This document shows, in pieces, positions 1-7,557 of a stretch of DNA of 21,528 bases (positions are counted from its first letter, which is position 1; the number at the start of each line of letters is the position of its first letter). A model generated the notes under the pieces. The model was not told the origin of the DNA. It ran no database searches and saw only the letters and a list, made by a program, of their open reading frames with translations. A program made the translations under genes and the position numbers. Source of the stretch: an uncultured Lachnospiraceae bacterium (GTDB lineage Bacteria; Bacillota; Clostridia; Lachnospirales; Lachnospiraceae); contig CANCYO010000051.1 of NCBI GenBank assembly GCA_947382415.1, positions 1 to 21,528 of the forward strand, read 5' to 3'.

Positions 1-2
1 TC

Positions 3-989
3 TGGCTCACCGTATTCTGGATCGTGAAAATCGTTCTCCATCCCGCCTTTTTACAGGAGCCTGCGTCTTTGTTCGGCATCGCCGTCTCACACTCTGCGTT
101 CAACGCTCTGTGTACGATCCTGATCCTGCCGCTGGCAGGTCTACTGGAAACTTCGGTAAACAAACTCATACCCGACGCAGTCCACAAGGAATCCACCTCC
201 GAGCTGGACGAACGCCTCATGGCCGCTCCCTCCATCGCACTCAACCGCTGTCAGGAAGTGGCAGCAGATATGGCAGCCACTTCTGTCTCTACGCTGAAGG
301 ATGGTCTGAATTCCCTGCAGGAACTTTCGCCAAAACTGGCAGAATCCATACGTCAAAAGGAAGAGGCTACCGATCACTACGAGGATATTCTGAGTACCTA
401 TCTTGTTCATCTGAGCACCCGTCAGATCAGTGCCTCCGACAGCGCAGAAGCCGCAAAACTTCTGAAGATCATAGGAGACTTCGAGCGCATTGCCGACTAT
501 GGCGTTAATCTGCTGGAATCTGCCGAGGAAATGAAAAACAAAAGCATTTCCTTTACTGCTGCCGCCCAGTCTGAACTCAAAGTGATCTCTTCGGCAGTGT
601 GCGAAATTCTGGATCTGGCCCTTGCCGCTTTTTTAAAGGAAGACCTGCAATCCGCGGAAAAGGTAGAGTCATTGGCTCAGGTCATCGACATCCTGAAAGA
701 GGAAATGCGCAGCAGTCATATTCTGCGCTTACAAAATGGAAGTTGTTCCATCGACACCGGTTTCATCTGGTCTGACCTTCTGACCAATCTGGAGCGAACT
801 TCCGCGCATTGCTCCAATATAGCAGGATGCATGATAGATATCGCTCATCACAAGATGAATCTCCATGAGTCTTTGCGGGATTTTCGCAACGACAGCGAAG
901 CCTTTCGACAAAATTCTGCGTTATACGCACAAAAGTACAGCCTGACAGACATATCCATGGCTAAAAGTTTCTACAAAGATAAGCGCTAA
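3..989 (+). CDS. Na+/phosphate cotransporter with PhoU-like C-terminal domain (5' end outside window)
   Basis: The frame is open to the left edge, so this is the C-terminal 328 residues of a longer protein; the GTG at 24 is internal, not the start. The first ~55 residues are hydrophobic and contain the motif FGIAVSHSAFNALCTILILP, like the last membrane repeat of the Na_Pi_cotrans (NptA/YjbB) family, which imports phosphate with sodium. The remainder is alpha-helical and PhoU-like, with the two paired signature stretches IGDFERIADYG and NLERTSAHCSNIAG, whose Glu/Asp residues bind metal in PhoU proteins. The membrane-plus-PhoU fusion is a common bacterial architecture, and the PhoU part is thought to modulate transport. 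No terminator is visible after the stop. Family assignment is firm; the ion and the direction of transport are inferred from the family. Confidence 0.88.
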   Translation, partial: WLTVFWIVKIVLHPAFLQEPASLFGIAVSHSAFNALCTILILPLAGLLETSVNKLIPDAVHKESTSELDERLMAAPSIALNRCQEVAADMAATSVSTLKDGLNSLQELSPKLAESIRQKEEATDHYEDILSTYLVHLSTRQISASDSAEAAKLLKIIGDFERIADYGVNLLESAEEMKNKSISFTAAAQSELKVISSAVCEILDLALAAFLKEDLQSAEKVESLAQVIDILKEEMRSSHILRLQNGSCSIDTGFIWSDLLTNLERTSAHCSNIAGCMIDIAHHKMNLHESLRDFRNDSEAFRQNSALYAQKYSLTDISMAKSFYKDKR

Positions 990-1023
990 ATCAAAATAGA
1001 TTTGTTGAAAACACACAAAAAAG

Positions 1024-1052
1024 TTGTAATTATCTCAATAAAATAGTACAAT
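1024..1052 (+). promoter_or_regulatory. Sigma-A promoter of the EAL gene
   Basis: TTGTAA (1024-1029), a 17-base spacer and TACAAT (1047-1052) match the -35 and -10 consensus at 4/6 and 5/6. It lies 41 bases ahead of the chosen ATG, in the gap after the phosphate transporter. Confidence 0.6.
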
Positions 1053-1093
1053 ATGGGTACGGATAGATATTTTTTGTGATGTTGGAGGCGCCT

Positions 1094-2383
1094 ATGAGTC
1101 ATTATATTACAATCCAATCCGGAAATAATCAATTTATCGGCAAAGCCGCTTCTTTAGTCGAAGAAAGCGCAAAAGAACTGGCTTTTATTGCGCTGGATAT
1201 CAGCAACTTCAAATATATCAATGACTTTTACAGCATGAAGGAAGGCGACCGGGTCATGGAAGATATTGCTTCTTTCTTCTTCATCAACGACCCACTCTGC
1301 CTTACTGCGTACGGTATGGGATTTGACCAGTTTCGGGCTGTATACAATATGACAGGAATGTCTAAAGATGGGCTGATCTCCTATCTGACACAAAAAAGCC
1401 ACGAGTTTGAAAAGATACTTTCAGCGCGCTACCCGTTGGTTTATAATCATGTGTATATCGGGATCTATTTTTATGAGGACAGGAATGTTGATGTCAGAAT
1501 GGCGACTGACAGAGCAAATCTTGCCAAAAAGATGATTAAGGGCACGTTTCATACAAATTGTCAGGTATTTACCGATAACAATTGTAAAGCCCATTACGAA
1601 AACATGCATATGGCTAATATGTTCATGCGTGCATCCGTAAATGGCGGTATCGAGCTGTATATACAGCCTAAGATATCCATTGCGAAGAATTGCATTGTCG
1701 GCGGTGAAGCTCTGGTAAGAATGCGGGACGAACAGGGCGGCATTATCATGCCCGGGCGTTTTGTTCCGGTTCTTGAACAGATTGGGCTTGTAGACCGCCT
1801 GGATAAAATTATGATTGAAAAAGTATTTGCCTTCCAACGCCGGTGCCTGGATGCGCAGAAAATGGTATATCCCATATCGGTCAATGTTTCAAAGCAGGAA
1901 TTTACCAATCTTAAATTCGCGGAAAATATTTTCAGGCTTCAAAAGCAGTATCAGATTGAATCCGGCCTGATTGAATTTGAGTTAGTGGAATCCACCTTTG
2001 TAAATGACCTTTCCAGCATTGTTGAAACCATAAGCAATCTTCGGGAAGAAGGTTTTCAGATCAGCGTTGATGATTTTGGGGCAGGCTATTCATCACTGAA
2101 CCAGATCGCCAACATTCCGGCAGATATCATTAAACTCGACGGTATATTTGCGCGGGAATCGCTATATACCGATAAAGGACGCGCTGTCATCAAATCCCTG
2201 ATCGCCATGCTGAAAGATGTCCAATATCAGGTTGTATTTGAAGGGATAGAGACCAAATCACAGCTCGATCTGGTTGCTTCTTACGGCTGCGATACGGTAC
2301 AGGGCTTTTATTACAGTCCTCCCGTCACGGCACAGGAATTTGTAAATAAATACGGTGTCACTGCTTCACTGGATTTGAGATAA
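1094..2383 (+). CDS. c-di-GMP phosphodiesterase (degenerate GGDEF plus EAL domain)
   Basis: This 429-residue cytosolic protein has no membrane segment. The N-terminal ~170 residues resemble a GGDEF domain, but the signature is replaced by GMGFDQF (residues 74-80), so cyclase activity is unlikely. The C-terminal half is an EAL domain that should hydrolyse c-di-GMP to pGpG. The EAL glutamate (Glu205), the Asn of SVNVSKQEF, the Glu of EFELVEST, the paired Asp326-Asp327 of DDFGAGYSS, the Lys of IIKLDG, the Glu of VVFEGIET and the Gln of VQGFYYSP are all present, so the metal and substrate ligands look complete. The open frame begins with GTG at 1076, but ATG at 1094 has GGAGG five bases upstream and is preferred. 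It lies just upstream of a flagellin-like gene, which suggests a motility or surface-related role; that link is inference. Confidence 0.9.
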   Translation: MSHYITIQSGNNQFIGKAASLVEESAKELAFIALDISNFKYINDFYSMKEGDRVMEDIASFFFINDPLCLTAYGMGFDQFRAVYNMTGMSKDGLISYLTQKSHEFEKILSARYPLVYNHVYIGIYFYEDRNVDVRMATDRANLAKKMIKGTFHTNCQVFTDNNCKAHYENMHMANMFMRASVNGGIELYIQPKISIAKNCIVGGEALVRMRDEQGGIIMPGRFVPVLEQIGLVDRLDKIMIEKVFAFQRRCLDAQKMVYPISVNVSKQEFTNLKFAENIFRLQKQYQIESGLIEFELVESTFVNDLSSIVETISNLREEGFQISVDDFGAGYSSLNQIANIPADIIKLDGIFARESLYTDKGRAVIKSLIAMLKDVQYQVVFEGIETKSQLDLVASYGCDTVQGFYYSPPVTAQEFVNKYGVTASLDLR

Positions 2384-2426
2384 ACCATGAATAATAAATT
2401 CTGCAAGACATTTTGCTGTAAAATAA

Positions 2427-2455
2427 TTGAAATTTCCAAAGAAACACAATATAAT
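2427..2455 (+). promoter_or_regulatory. Near-consensus sigma-A promoter of the flagellin-like gene
   Basis: TTGAAA (2427-2432), exactly 17 bases, then TATAAT (2450-2455): 11 of 12 consensus positions. It lies 47 bases ahead of the start codon. I see no sigma-28 (FliA/SigD) type motif, which is what late flagellin genes usually carry. Confidence 0.78.
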
Positions 2456-2488
2456 AAAATAAGAAGGATTGAAGGATTACTTTTTAAC

Positions 2489-2498
2489 AAGGAGGTGA
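2489..2498 (+). promoter_or_regulatory. Extended Shine-Dalgarno AAGGAGGTGA
   Basis: Ten consecutive bases are complementary to the 3' end of 16S rRNA, four bases ahead of ATG 2503. This fixes the start and suggests high translation. An in-frame TAA at 2485-2487 rules out a longer N-terminus. Confidence 0.85.
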
Positions 2499-2502
2499 GT
2501 TT

Positions 2503-3264
2503 ATGAATGCTGCTTCTGTAAACAGCGGAATGAGAAACGTATACTCTCAGCTTTCCAGTGGAAAGAGAATAAATTCCGCAGCCGATGATGCATCCGGGCT
2601 GGCCATTGCCAACAAGATGCAGAAAGAGGAAACCGGTTTCCGCGTCGGAGCAGAGAATGCCAAGGATGGTATAGGTGCCTTAAATATAGCTGACGGCGCT
2701 ATGGATGGCATCATGGATTACCTTCAGAGAATGCGTGAGCTTGCTCTGCGTTCCATGAACGGCATCAATTCGGATTCCGACAGAGCGGCCTATCAGGCAG
2801 AGATCGATCAGTTAAAAGAGGGCATCCAGTCCATTGCCAAAAATACTTCTTTCAATGAGCAGAAGCTGCTCGACGGCAGCATGGCAGATATGCATATCGC
2901 AACCAATCCCAGCGGAGGCGGACTGGAGATCGGCATGGCAAATTCCACACTGGAAGCTCTGGGGATTGCTGACTTTGACGTAACCAGCAAAAACTTCAGC
3001 CTGGATGCCATTGACAATGCGATGAAGAAACTCTCTGAGCAGAGAAGCACGATGGGCGCATACACCAATCGTCTGCAGCATACCTACAATTACAACACTT
3101 CCTCACATCTGGAGCAGTTAGGTTCCAGAAGCCGCCTGGAGGATCTGGATATGCCCAAGGCAATATCAGAGAAGAAGAAAGAAGAACTTCTGAGAGATTA
3201 CAGAAATTTGATGCTGCGGAACCAGATGAACGACAAATCTAATGTATTGCGTTTGTTCCAATAG
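2503..3264 (+). CDS. Short, atypical flagellin-like protein
   Basis: This 253-residue protein carries the hallmarks of the flagellin N-terminal domain: LSSGKRINSAADDASGLAI (residues 17-35), the QRMRELALRSMNG helix, and NTSFNEQKLLDG. The C-terminal counterpart has RSTMGAYTNRLQHT and SRSRLEDLDMPKA. It differs from ordinary flagellins at both ends. The N-terminal D0 helix is about 17 residues short, confirmed by an upstream in-frame stop. The usual last ~35 residues (the ILxQAxxAMLxQANQ-type tail) are replaced by a charged Lys/Glu/Arg-rich tail ending in RLFQ. D0 normally packs the filament core and carries the export signal, so this may be a minor filament component, a capping or regulatory paralogue, or a non-exported protein. 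It has its own strong promoter and follows a c-di-GMP phosphodiesterase. Family membership is firm; the role is unknown. Confidence 0.85.
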   Translation: MNAASVNSGMRNVYSQLSSGKRINSAADDASGLAIANKMQKEETGFRVGAENAKDGIGALNIADGAMDGIMDYLQRMRELALRSMNGINSDSDRAAYQAEIDQLKEGIQSIAKNTSFNEQKLLDGSMADMHIATNPSGGGLEIGMANSTLEALGIADFDVTSKNFSLDAIDNAMKKLSEQRSTMGAYTNRLQHTYNYNTSSHLEQLGSRSRLEDLDMPKAISEKKKEELLRDYRNLMLRNQMNDKSNVLRLFQ

Positions 3265-3299
3265 TTTCTATTAGATGTTAATGCGATATATTAATACGA

Positions 3300-3349
3300 A
3301 AAAGGAGACTGACACGCCGGCTTACAGTACCGGGCGTCAGTCTCTTTTT
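3300..3349. terminator. Bidirectional rho-independent terminator
   Basis: The 9-bp perfect stem GAGACTGAC (3305-3313) / GTCAGTCTC (3336-3344) is flanked by A-runs on the left and T-runs on the right, so it ends transcription both from the flagellin-like gene (plus) and from the mgl operon (minus). The loop holds a small inner GCC/GGC pairing. Confidence 0.82.
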
Positions 3350-3355
3350 CATTAT

Positions 3356-3377
3356 GATAATTACCACGATAATTACC
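3356..3377. repeat. Short direct repeat GATAATTACC x2
   Basis: Two identical 10-base copies (3356-3365 and 3368-3377) are separated by AC, between the terminator and the end of the mgl operon. No function is evident. Confidence 0.45.
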
Positions 3378-3409
3378 GCAATGTCCCTTATACATATTCC
3401 TCACAGAGC

Positions 3410-3808
3410 TTAAGGCTGCCGCCATCCTGCATACAGTGTGACGGACTCTGTTACAATATCCTGATCCAGATTCCAGGGTCTCAGCGCATCCCGGTCCAGA
3501 TACCAGCCGTCAAATATATATCCCTCACGGGTGGGCGGCTCTGGCGCTTCAATCAGCTCTCCATACATACGCTTCTGGCTCTCCACCACCGTTCCTCCCT
3601 GTGAATCAAAGTTCACCTGAAAACCTGCGTTGGAGATACCTGCATACATGCACACCACGATAGCCAGTGCCAATACAATAATGATAATATTCAACGCTCT
3701 GACCGAGATATTGACCTTGGCATACAGTCCCCGGAGCTGACGCCCGGGGACCGCATGATTCTCTTCTTTTCTGTCTTCTGTTGTGAATTCCGTTCCCATG
3801 TCTGCCAT
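3410..3808 (-). CDS. Small membrane-anchored Listeria-Bacteroides (InlB B-type) repeat protein
   Basis: This 132-residue protein begins with a charged N-terminus of about 35 residues, followed by one membrane segment (ALNIIIIVLALAIVVCMYAG, about residues 38-57). A single Listeria-Bacteroides repeat (Flg_new type) occupies about residues 63-130, recognisable by VNFDSQGGTVV, the PPTREGYIFDGWYLDRD core, PWNLD and a terminal TLYAGW. The charge pattern suggests that the repeat faces outside. Its ATG lies three bases beyond the mglC stop, so it is very probably co-transcribed and perhaps translationally coupled with the galactose importer. The repeat is usually found in multi-copy surface proteins; a single copy on a membrane anchor in a transporter operon suggests an accessory or wall-facing role, but no function is known to me. 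It ends ahead of the bidirectional terminator. Confidence 0.82.
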   Translation of the reverse strand: MADMGTEFTTEDRKEENHAVPGRQLRGLYAKVNISVRALNIIIIVLALAIVVCMYAGISNAGFQVNFDSQGGTVVESQKRMYGELIEAPEPPTREGYIFDGWYLDRDALRPWNLDQDIVTESVTLYAGWRQP

Positions 3809-3811
3809 AGC

Positions 3812-4828
3812 TTACTTGCGAACCAGATACTTACGCATATCGATGGCGCAGGCGATCAGGATAATGAGACCTTTGATGATATACAGCAAATTGGCGTCCA
3901 CTGCCAGGAAATTCAGACCGGTGAAGATGATCTGCAAAAGCAGCACTCCCACCACGATACCACTGATACGTCCGATACCGCCTACAAAGGACACTCCGCC
4001 GATAACGCAGGCCGCAATGGCATCACTCTCGTAGTTGAGTCCAGTGTTAGCATTTGCCGATGCAATACGGGCACCGTCCAGAAAACCAGTGATACCATAC
4101 ATCACGCCGGCCAGCATGAACACCATGATGATCGTCCTGGTCACATTGACGCCGGACACATTAGCCGCCTCCTCATTGGAACCCACGGCAAACATATTCT
4201 TACCGAAGGTAGTCTTGTTCCAGATGATCCACATAATGACTGTCAGGATCACGGCATAGAGCACATACCTGGGAACCGCAACATCGCCAATTTTGAACAG
4301 GGTACCTGTCACAAAAGAGCGATAGTTGTCAGACAGACCGCTCAGGGTCTGGCCATTATTCACACCGTTCATCAGATACATCAGAATGATTCCATATACG
4401 ATGAGCTGTGTGGACAACGTCACGATAAAGGGATGCAGCTTGAACTTTGCCACGCTGAAACCATTCACGAATCCCACAGCCGCGCCCACAGCGATGACCA
4501 GCAACAGCACCACCGGCAGAGGGGCCGCACTTGTCATATTGGGAAATACCTTGAAAGCGGTGGTCAGCAGGGATGCGGAAATACATGCCGTAAGACCTAC
4601 CACACGGCCGGCAGAAATATCGGTTCCGGTCAGCACGATACAGCCGCCGATTCCCAGCGCAATGGGCAGTTTGGCCGCCGTCAGGGATAATATGTTCACG
4701 ATCGAGGAAAGTCCCAGAAACGAAGGCCGCATAATGGTGATATATACAACGGCTACCGCAATAATGATATACATGGCATTATTGAGCAGGATATTTCCGA
4801 CTTTTCTTAATTTTTCTTTCTCAGCCAC
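3812..4828 (-). CDS. mglC: Galactose/methyl-galactoside ABC transporter permease MglC
   Basis: This 338-residue polytopic protein is of the CUT2 permease family (BPD_transp_2), about the length of E. coli MglC. It has a cytosolic N-terminus, about 8-10 hydrophobic helices and the family motif LGIGGCIVLTGTDISAGRVVG in the first third. It forms the membrane channel with the MglA ATPase and receives sugar from MglB. The start is GTG at 4828, because AGGAGG lies eight bases upstream and the nearby ATG is out of frame and stops at once. Only 18 bases separate it from the mglA stop, and three bases separate it from the following small repeat protein, so B-A-C-plus-repeat-protein form one operon. 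Confidence 0.93.
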   Translation of the reverse strand: MAEKEKLRKVGNILLNNAMYIIIAVAVVYITIMRPSFLGLSSIVNILSLTAAKLPIALGIGGCIVLTGTDISAGRVVGLTACISASLLTTAFKVFPNMTSAAPLPVVLLLVIAVGAAVGFVNGFSVAKFKLHPFIVTLSTQLIVYGIILMYLMNGVNNGQTLSGLSDNYRSFVTGTLFKIGDVAVPRYVLYAVILTVIMWIIWNKTTFGKNMFAVGSNEEAANVSGVNVTRTIIMVFMLAGVMYGITGFLDGARIASANANTGLNYESDAIAACVIGGVSFVGGIGRISGIVVGVLLLQIIFTGLNFLAVDANLLYIIKGLIILIACAIDMRKYLVRK

Positions 4829-4846
4829 AGTTCATTCCTCCTGTCC

Positions 4847-6385
4847 TTATGCATATTTCGCAGCCAGAGTCATAATCTCTTCCTGCGTCGTCGTTCTGGC
4901 GTCTACCTCGCCGGCCAGCTGACCGCCGGACATGACTAAGATTCTGTCACAAACACCCAGAAGCTCAGGCATCTCGGAGGAAACCATGATTACGGTCTTG
5001 CCCTCCTTTGCCAGATTCAGGATCAGCTGATAAATCTCGTATTTTGCACCCACATCTATTCCGCGGGTGGGCTCATCCAGAAGCAGCACTTCCGGATCCG
5101 TCAGAAGCCAGCGGGCCAAAATAACCTTCTGTTGATTACCGCCGGAGAGGGAACGTATCTGCGTTTTCTGACTGGGCGTCTTGGTTCGCATGGACTTGAT
5201 ACCCCACTCGGTGGATTCGCTGAGCTTCTTATTACTGAGAAGCGGAATGCCTTTGTATTTATATTTGCGCAGGCTGGATATCGTAGTGTTGGCCTGAATA
5301 TCCCGAATTGCAAAAATTCCGGTAGCCCGGCGCTCCTCCGTCAGCATGGCAAATTTATTAATAATAGATTCTCTTGCATTGCGGTTTAACACCCGCTTAC
5401 CGTGAAGATAGATTTCGCCGCTCTTGCGTGTGGCAATGCCAAAAATATTTTCCAGAAGCTCCGTGCGCCCGGAACTGTCCAGACCTGCCACACCCAAAAC
5501 CTCTCCCTTCTTTGCCACAAAGGAGACATCCTGCAACTTGGAATACATGGCCGACAGTCCTTTTACCTCCAGAAGCGGATCTCCCACTTCGTTGTCCTTC
5601 TCGGGATAACGGTTCGTCAGCTCACGTCCCACCATCAGCTTGATGATCTCATTCATGGTGAGTGACTTGGCCGCACGGGTGGCAATCCACTGACCGTCGC
5701 GCATAATAGTCACCTCATCAGAGATCCGAAGAATCTCCTCCATCTTATGAGAAATATAGATAATGCCGCAGCCGCGGCTGCGCAGCATATTGATGATCCG
5801 AAACAGATGCTCTACCTCTTCTTCTGTCAGAGAGGAGGTCGGCTCATCAAATACAATCACTTTGGACTGATAGGATACCGCCTTGGCTATCTCCACCATC
5901 TGCCGCTGAGATACAGGCATGGTACTCATGATCCTCTTGGGATCAACATTGATCTCCAGATCCGCAAATACTTTCTGCGTCTCCTCATACATCTTTTTTT
6001 CGCTGGTGAGAGGACACCATGGGGCTATTTTCGGAAACCGCCCCAGCCACATATTGTCCATAACATTGCGTTTCAATGCCTGATTGAGCTCCTGATGTAC
6101 CATGGCAACGCCGTTCTCCAGCGCTTCCTTGGAAGTTTTGAACTCCACCTTCTTACCCTCAAGGTAAATATCTCCGCTGTCTTTTGAATATACGCCAAAC
6201 AGACATTTCATCAGAGTCGATTTACCGGCGCCGTTCTCACCCATAAGGGCATGAACCGTTCCGGCTTTCACAGTCAGATTGACCTTGTCGAGCGCCTTCA
6301 CGCCGGGAAATTCCTTGCAGATCCCCTCCATTCTCAGAAGGACTTTCTGATCCTCGTTTGTTGCGGAAGCATTTGTCTCTTGCAT
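4847..6385 (-). CDS. mglA: Galactose/methyl-galactoside ABC transporter ATPase MglA
   Basis: This 512-residue protein has two fused nucleotide-binding domains, as in the CUT2 (RbsA/MglA/XylG) family. Domain 1 has Walker A GENGAGKST (residues 49-57), a signature region VSQRQMVEIAKA and Walker B VIVFDEPTSSL. Domain 2 has a degenerate Walker A (AGLDSSGRTELL), as is usual for the family, with intact LSGGNQQKV and LLLDEPTRGID. It energises hexose import with MglB and MglC. The ribosome binding site is AGGAGG ten bases ahead of ATG 6385. A strong hairpin lies in the 94-base gap to mglB and probably lowers mglA expression relative to the binding protein. Galactose specificity is inferred from the neighbouring binding protein. 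Confidence 0.95.
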   Translation of the reverse strand: MQETNASATNEDQKVLLRMEGICKEFPGVKALDKVNLTVKAGTVHALMGENGAGKSTLMKCLFGVYSKDSGDIYLEGKKVEFKTSKEALENGVAMVHQELNQALKRNVMDNMWLGRFPKIAPWCPLTSEKKMYEETQKVFADLEINVDPKRIMSTMPVSQRQMVEIAKAVSYQSKVIVFDEPTSSLTEEEVEHLFRIINMLRSRGCGIIYISHKMEEILRISDEVTIMRDGQWIATRAAKSLTMNEIIKLMVGRELTNRYPEKDNEVGDPLLEVKGLSAMYSKLQDVSFVAKKGEVLGVAGLDSSGRTELLENIFGIATRKSGEIYLHGKRVLNRNARESIINKFAMLTEERRATGIFAIRDIQANTTISSLRKYKYKGIPLLSNKKLSESTEWGIKSMRTKTPSQKTQIRSLSGGNQQKVILARWLLTDPEVLLLDEPTRGIDVGAKYEIYQLILNLAKEGKTVIMVSSEMPELLGVCDRILVMSGGQLAGEVDARTTTQEEIMTLAAKYA

Positions 6386-6426
6386 ATTGGTCTCGCCTCC
6401 TGATTCTGAGTTAATAGCTGATTCTT

Positions 6427-6465
6427 AAATAGAAAGATGCAACCGCACCGAAGTGCGGCTGCATC
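6427..6465 (-). terminator. Intercistronic UUCG hairpin (attenuating terminator) between mglB and mglA
   Basis: On the minus strand, a 13-bp stem (GATGCAGCCGCAC / GTGCGGTTGCATC, one G-U pair) closes a UUCG tetraloop, followed by TTTCTATTT. It starts 14 bases after the mglB stop and precedes the mglA ribosome binding site. The weak U-tract suggests partial termination or a 3' barrier to exonucleases, giving more mglB than mglA mRNA. Confidence 0.85.
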
Positions 6466-6479
6466 GTCGATGACTTCTG

Positions 6480-7541
6480 TTACTCGCCTGTGTAAGTGCC
6501 GTAAGGAATATTTACACGCCAGGTTCCCACCACATTGGCAGAATCCACGCCGTCAAAAGCATCCTTTCCGTCCAGGAAATTGCCTGTAATTTTCGCGATG
6601 GTATTTGCCATACCTTCCGCATCCTGTTTGATGGTTCCGATCATGGAACCGGCTGCGATAGCGTCTTTAGCAGCATCGGTAGCATCCACGCCAAACACGG
6701 GGATCACGGTAGCGCCGTCCTTGTTATAGCCTGCATTCTGCAGGGCAGTCACAGCACCGATAGCCATCTCGTCATTGTTGGCAATGACAAGCTCTACCAT
6801 ATTATTATTTGCTTCGCTGTACTGGGACATGATCGTCTGCATATACTCCGTAGCTGCCACGGAAGACCATGCGCCGGTCTGATCCACCAGATACTTGTTG
6901 TTGTTTGCGCTGTCGTAGAAGCTGAGCGCCGGCTTGCCTGCCGCTGCAAGGATTGCATCCGCATCCTCCTGGCCGTACTGTGTGCGGGCATCTGCCTCGG
7001 CATTGCCCTCCTGACCCTTGAACATAACATAGGAGATCACGCCATCGCCGTTGAGATCCAGACGGTCATAATTATCTACCAGATAATTGCCGATCATCTC
7101 GCCCTGCATATGACCTGCCATCTCATAATCTGTTCCCACGAACACGCACTTATCGGAGCTGGTCACAGCCTCCTCGCTCACGGAACGGTTGAAGAAGATA
7201 ACCGGAACGCCGTTTGCCTGATTGATGATGTTCTTGGCCGCATCGTCAGAACCGGTATCCACCAGATTCACTACCAGAAGCTTTGCACCCTGGGAGATTG
7301 CCGTGGTCACCTGCTCAGACTGTGTGGTCTGGCTGTTGTTACTGTCATAATCCTGATACTTGATTCCCGCCTCGTCCAGAGCCGCATCCAAGGCAGCACG
7401 CACACTGGAAATGTAGGTATCTCCGTAGGTATAGTAGAACACGGCTACGCTGCCGCCCTTGGCAGAATTGCCGTTGCCTCCGCAGGCTGTCAGGCTTGCC
7501 AACATGCAAACGGAGAGTAAGATACTGAGAAACTTTTTCAT
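6480..7541 (-). CDS. mglB: Galactose/glucose-binding lipoprotein MglB
   Basis: This 353-residue lipoprotein has a signal peptide ending in LTAC (Cys20) and a Gly/Ser/Asn linker. The mature part aligns along its whole length with E. coli MglB as I remember it. Conserved sugar ligands are Asp41, Asn118, Arg186, Trp225, Asn256 (in VIANND) and Asp286 (in PVFGVDA). The calcium loop DLNGDG (Asp162, Asn164, Asp166) is kept, with the distal Glu250. Some binding-cleft positions differ: Phe16 to Tyr43, His152 to Asn180, Asp154 to Glu182 (E. coli mature numbering first). It delivers galactose or glucose, perhaps methyl-galactoside, to MglAC. AGGAGG lies nine bases ahead of ATG 7541, and a strong promoter is upstream. 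Confidence 0.93.
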   Translation of the reverse strand: MKKFLSILLSVCMLASLTACGGNGNSAKGGSVAVFYYTYGDTYISSVRAALDAALDEAGIKYQDYDSNNSQTTQSEQVTTAISQGAKLLVVNLVDTGSDDAAKNIINQANGVPVIFFNRSVSEEAVTSSDKCVFVGTDYEMAGHMQGEMIGNYLVDNYDRLDLNGDGVISYVMFKGQEGNAEADARTQYGQEDADAILAAAGKPALSFYDSANNNKYLVDQTGAWSSVAATEYMQTIMSQYSEANNNMVELVIANNDEMAIGAVTALQNAGYNKDGATVIPVFGVDATDAAKDAIAAGSMIGTIKQDAEGMANTIAKITGNFLDGKDAFDGVDSANVVGTWRVNIPYGTYTGE

Positions 7542-7557
7542 AACTGTGTACCTCCTT

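Noticed and set aside
1076..1093. GTG/ATG starts upstream of the chosen EAL start
   Set aside because: They have no ribosome binding site, whereas GGAGG is correctly spaced for ATG 1094.
3275..3604. A 109-codon plus-strand frame after the flagellin-like gene
   Set aside because: It runs through the terminator and antisense to the Listeria-Bacteroides repeat gene, with no motif.
3755..4690. A 311-codon plus-strand reading frame rich in His, Gln and Asp
   Set aside because: It is antisense to mglC, which has a clear family match and ribosome binding site. The His-rich composition is what the reverse complement of a membrane-protein gene gives.
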